Shown piece after piece: positions 5,258-6,250 of a stretch of DNA of 6,250 nt. Location of the stretch: assembly GCA_964503615.1 (NCBI GenBank), contig CAZDBA010000215.1, forward strand, positions 1-6,250, given 5' to 3'. Every line of letters begins with the position of its first letter. Position 1 is the first letter of the stretch. The DNA comes from CAZDBA01 sp964503615 (lineage in GTDB: Bacteria; Planctomycetota; Planctomycetia; Pirellulales; Pirellulaceae). Under the pieces are notes generated by a model. The model was not told the origin of the DNA, searched no databases, and saw nothing but the letters and a program-made list of their open reading frames with translations. The translations under genes and the position numbers were made by a program.

Positions 5258-6187
5258 GTGCGTAAATTAGTCTTATCAATCGCGACTCTACTTATCCTTT
5301 CGACTGCCAGTTTCGCTCAACTGGTCGATACGCCTCTCGGGCCAATCGTTGATACTTTTGGAATCGAGGCAATCGGAATTCATTGTGGACAGGAAGAGCT
5401 GGTTGATGTCGAGCTAGACGAAAGCGGCCATAGAGTCAGCCAAGCAGAAGTGGTCGTCAATATTCCTGACAAACCAGTTGTCCTTGTGTTGACGGCTTTT
5501 TTTCCGACCGTTTGGCGAATTGGAGCAACTAAAGACACAGAAATCGCCGGGGTAATGGTCAGCGGTAACTATGGCCAAGCTGTAATTGGATTGGACGCAG
5601 GAATACCTCTGGAGATTTCCACTCATGCTCAAAAAGGAAGTTTCGAGCCTTTTGTTGCTTATAAGGCTGACAGGAGACTTCTCGACATGATAGCGATGCT
5701 GAAAAAATCATACGGTCGCAAGGTCGATAATTTTTACGGAAGTCATCGACAGACAGATGGAGTTTTTTACTTGGGCGAACGACCGGACGAAGACGACATT
5801 TTGTATTTCGACACTTATTCGATCGCTGATTACAACCTTCAGGGGGTGGATAGAGAGAAGCCGATTGCCGGTCTAGCGGCGGTCATTGCTCTAGTAGAAG
5901 AAAACAAGTTGCGACTTGCCACTCAGGAAGACATCGACGGTTGGATCGAAAAGGCCAGTGAAGAATTGAACGATATCGCTCCTGAACTCCGAATTGAAAC
6001 ACGTATGCGCGTTGGCAAAACCTACGTGGTTTTGGATGAAGTCGAACTTCCAAATGGTCTTCGGGGTTGCGAGAGTCTTTCCTTCATCATTCCCGACGGC
6101 GTTCCGATGCCGACCGGCCCAAAGGGTGATAACTCGTTCTATCTGATGGATGGAACCGAAGCTGGGCCACATCTCCGGGAATGGTGA
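5258..6187 (+). CDS. Secreted protein of unknown function with a Sec signal peptide
   Basis: Starting at GTG 5258 the product has 309 residues. It opens with a textbook Sec signal peptide: basic MRK, hydrophobic core 4-16 and likely cleavage after Ser-Phe-Ala (18-20), before Gln21. No lipobox cysteine is present, so it is not a lipoprotein. The clearest conserved-looking block is residues 65-112 (VNIPDKPVVLVLTAF, PTVWRIG, TEIAGVMVSGNYGQ, VIGL), which looks beta-rich. I recall similar blocks in planctomycete hypothetical proteins but cannot name a family. The middle (about 140-235) is charged and more helical. The mature part has only two cysteines, C43 and C271, which could form a disulfide after export. 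No enzymatic motif or membrane anchor is seen. A dedicated promoter (5168-5196) separates it from the translation cluster, and its more AT-rich codon use differs somewhat from infB. Coding status and export are well supported; function is unknown. Confidence 0.8.
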   Translation: MRKLVLSIATLLILSTASFAQLVDTPLGPIVDTFGIEAIGIHCGQEELVDVELDESGHRVSQAEVVVNIPDKPVVLVLTAFFPTVWRIGATKDTEIAGVMVSGNYGQAVIGLDAGIPLEISTHAQKGSFEPFVAYKADRRLLDMIAMLKKSYGRKVDNFYGSHRQTDGVFYLGERPDEDDILYFDTYSIADYNLQGVDREKPIAGLAAVIALVEENKLRLATQEDIDGWIEKASEELNDIAPELRIETRMRVGKTYVVLDEVELPNGLRGCESLSFIIPDGVPMPTGPKGDNSFYLMDGTEAGPHLREW

Positions 6188-6250
6188 ATTACTGGCAGTT
6201 CATTAGTACAGCACTCTGCCGTTTGAGTCTTGCTCTCTCGAGTTAGTTCG
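6188..6250 (+). other. Region after the secreted-protein gene, with a weak hairpin
   Basis: GGCAG (6194-6198) can pair with CTGCC (6216-6220) around a 17-base loop, followed by a pyrimidine-rich but interrupted stretch (GTTTGAGTCTTGCTCTC). It may contribute to transcript ending but is a poor intrinsic terminator. No gene is visible before the window ends. Confidence 0.3.

Overview
The window reads as a stretch of a planctomycete chromosome, probably from the Pirellulales. This is inferred from the protein sequences, a moderate GC content (roughly half), a Lys/Ala/Pro-rich histone H1-like tail, and a secreted protein of a type I associate with that group; no database search was possible. All six supported genes lie on the + strand and no convincing gene lies on the - strand. 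No tRNA, rRNA, CRISPR array or insertion sequence was seen, and no gene-free gap exceeds about 165 bases.

Bases 1-4643 form a translation-related cluster. It begins inside infB (initiation factor IF-2, 5' end cut by the window), followed by rbfA (30S ribosome maturation factor). Next comes an unusual two-part protein: an N-terminal region resembling the endonuclease III (HhH-GPD) fold, without the catalytic lysine and the iron-sulfur cysteines, joined through an acidic linker to a long histone H1-like basic tail. The cluster ends with a YebC/PmpR/TACO1-family gene. The gaps are 66-104 bases and hold no clear terminator, so cotranscription is plausible. In many bacteria truB follows rbfA; here the two-part protein and yebC do.

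Bases 4644-5093 hold a small four-helix membrane protein of unknown function, in the same reading frame as yebC and separated from its stop by 22 open codons. Bases 5094-5257 are a regulatory gap with two GGTC-NN-ACCGG repeats, a hairpin and a well-formed sigma-70-type promoter (TTGACC, 17 bp, TAGAAT). This promoter should drive the last gene, a secreted protein of unknown function whose best start is GTG at 5258, giving a clean signal peptide, and not the upstream GTG at 5201. After its stop at 6187 there is only a weak hairpin before the window ends.

The strongest candidate for something undescribed is the 2712-3815 protein, a possible nucleoid or DNA-binding protein built on a decayed or repurposed DNA glycosylase fold.
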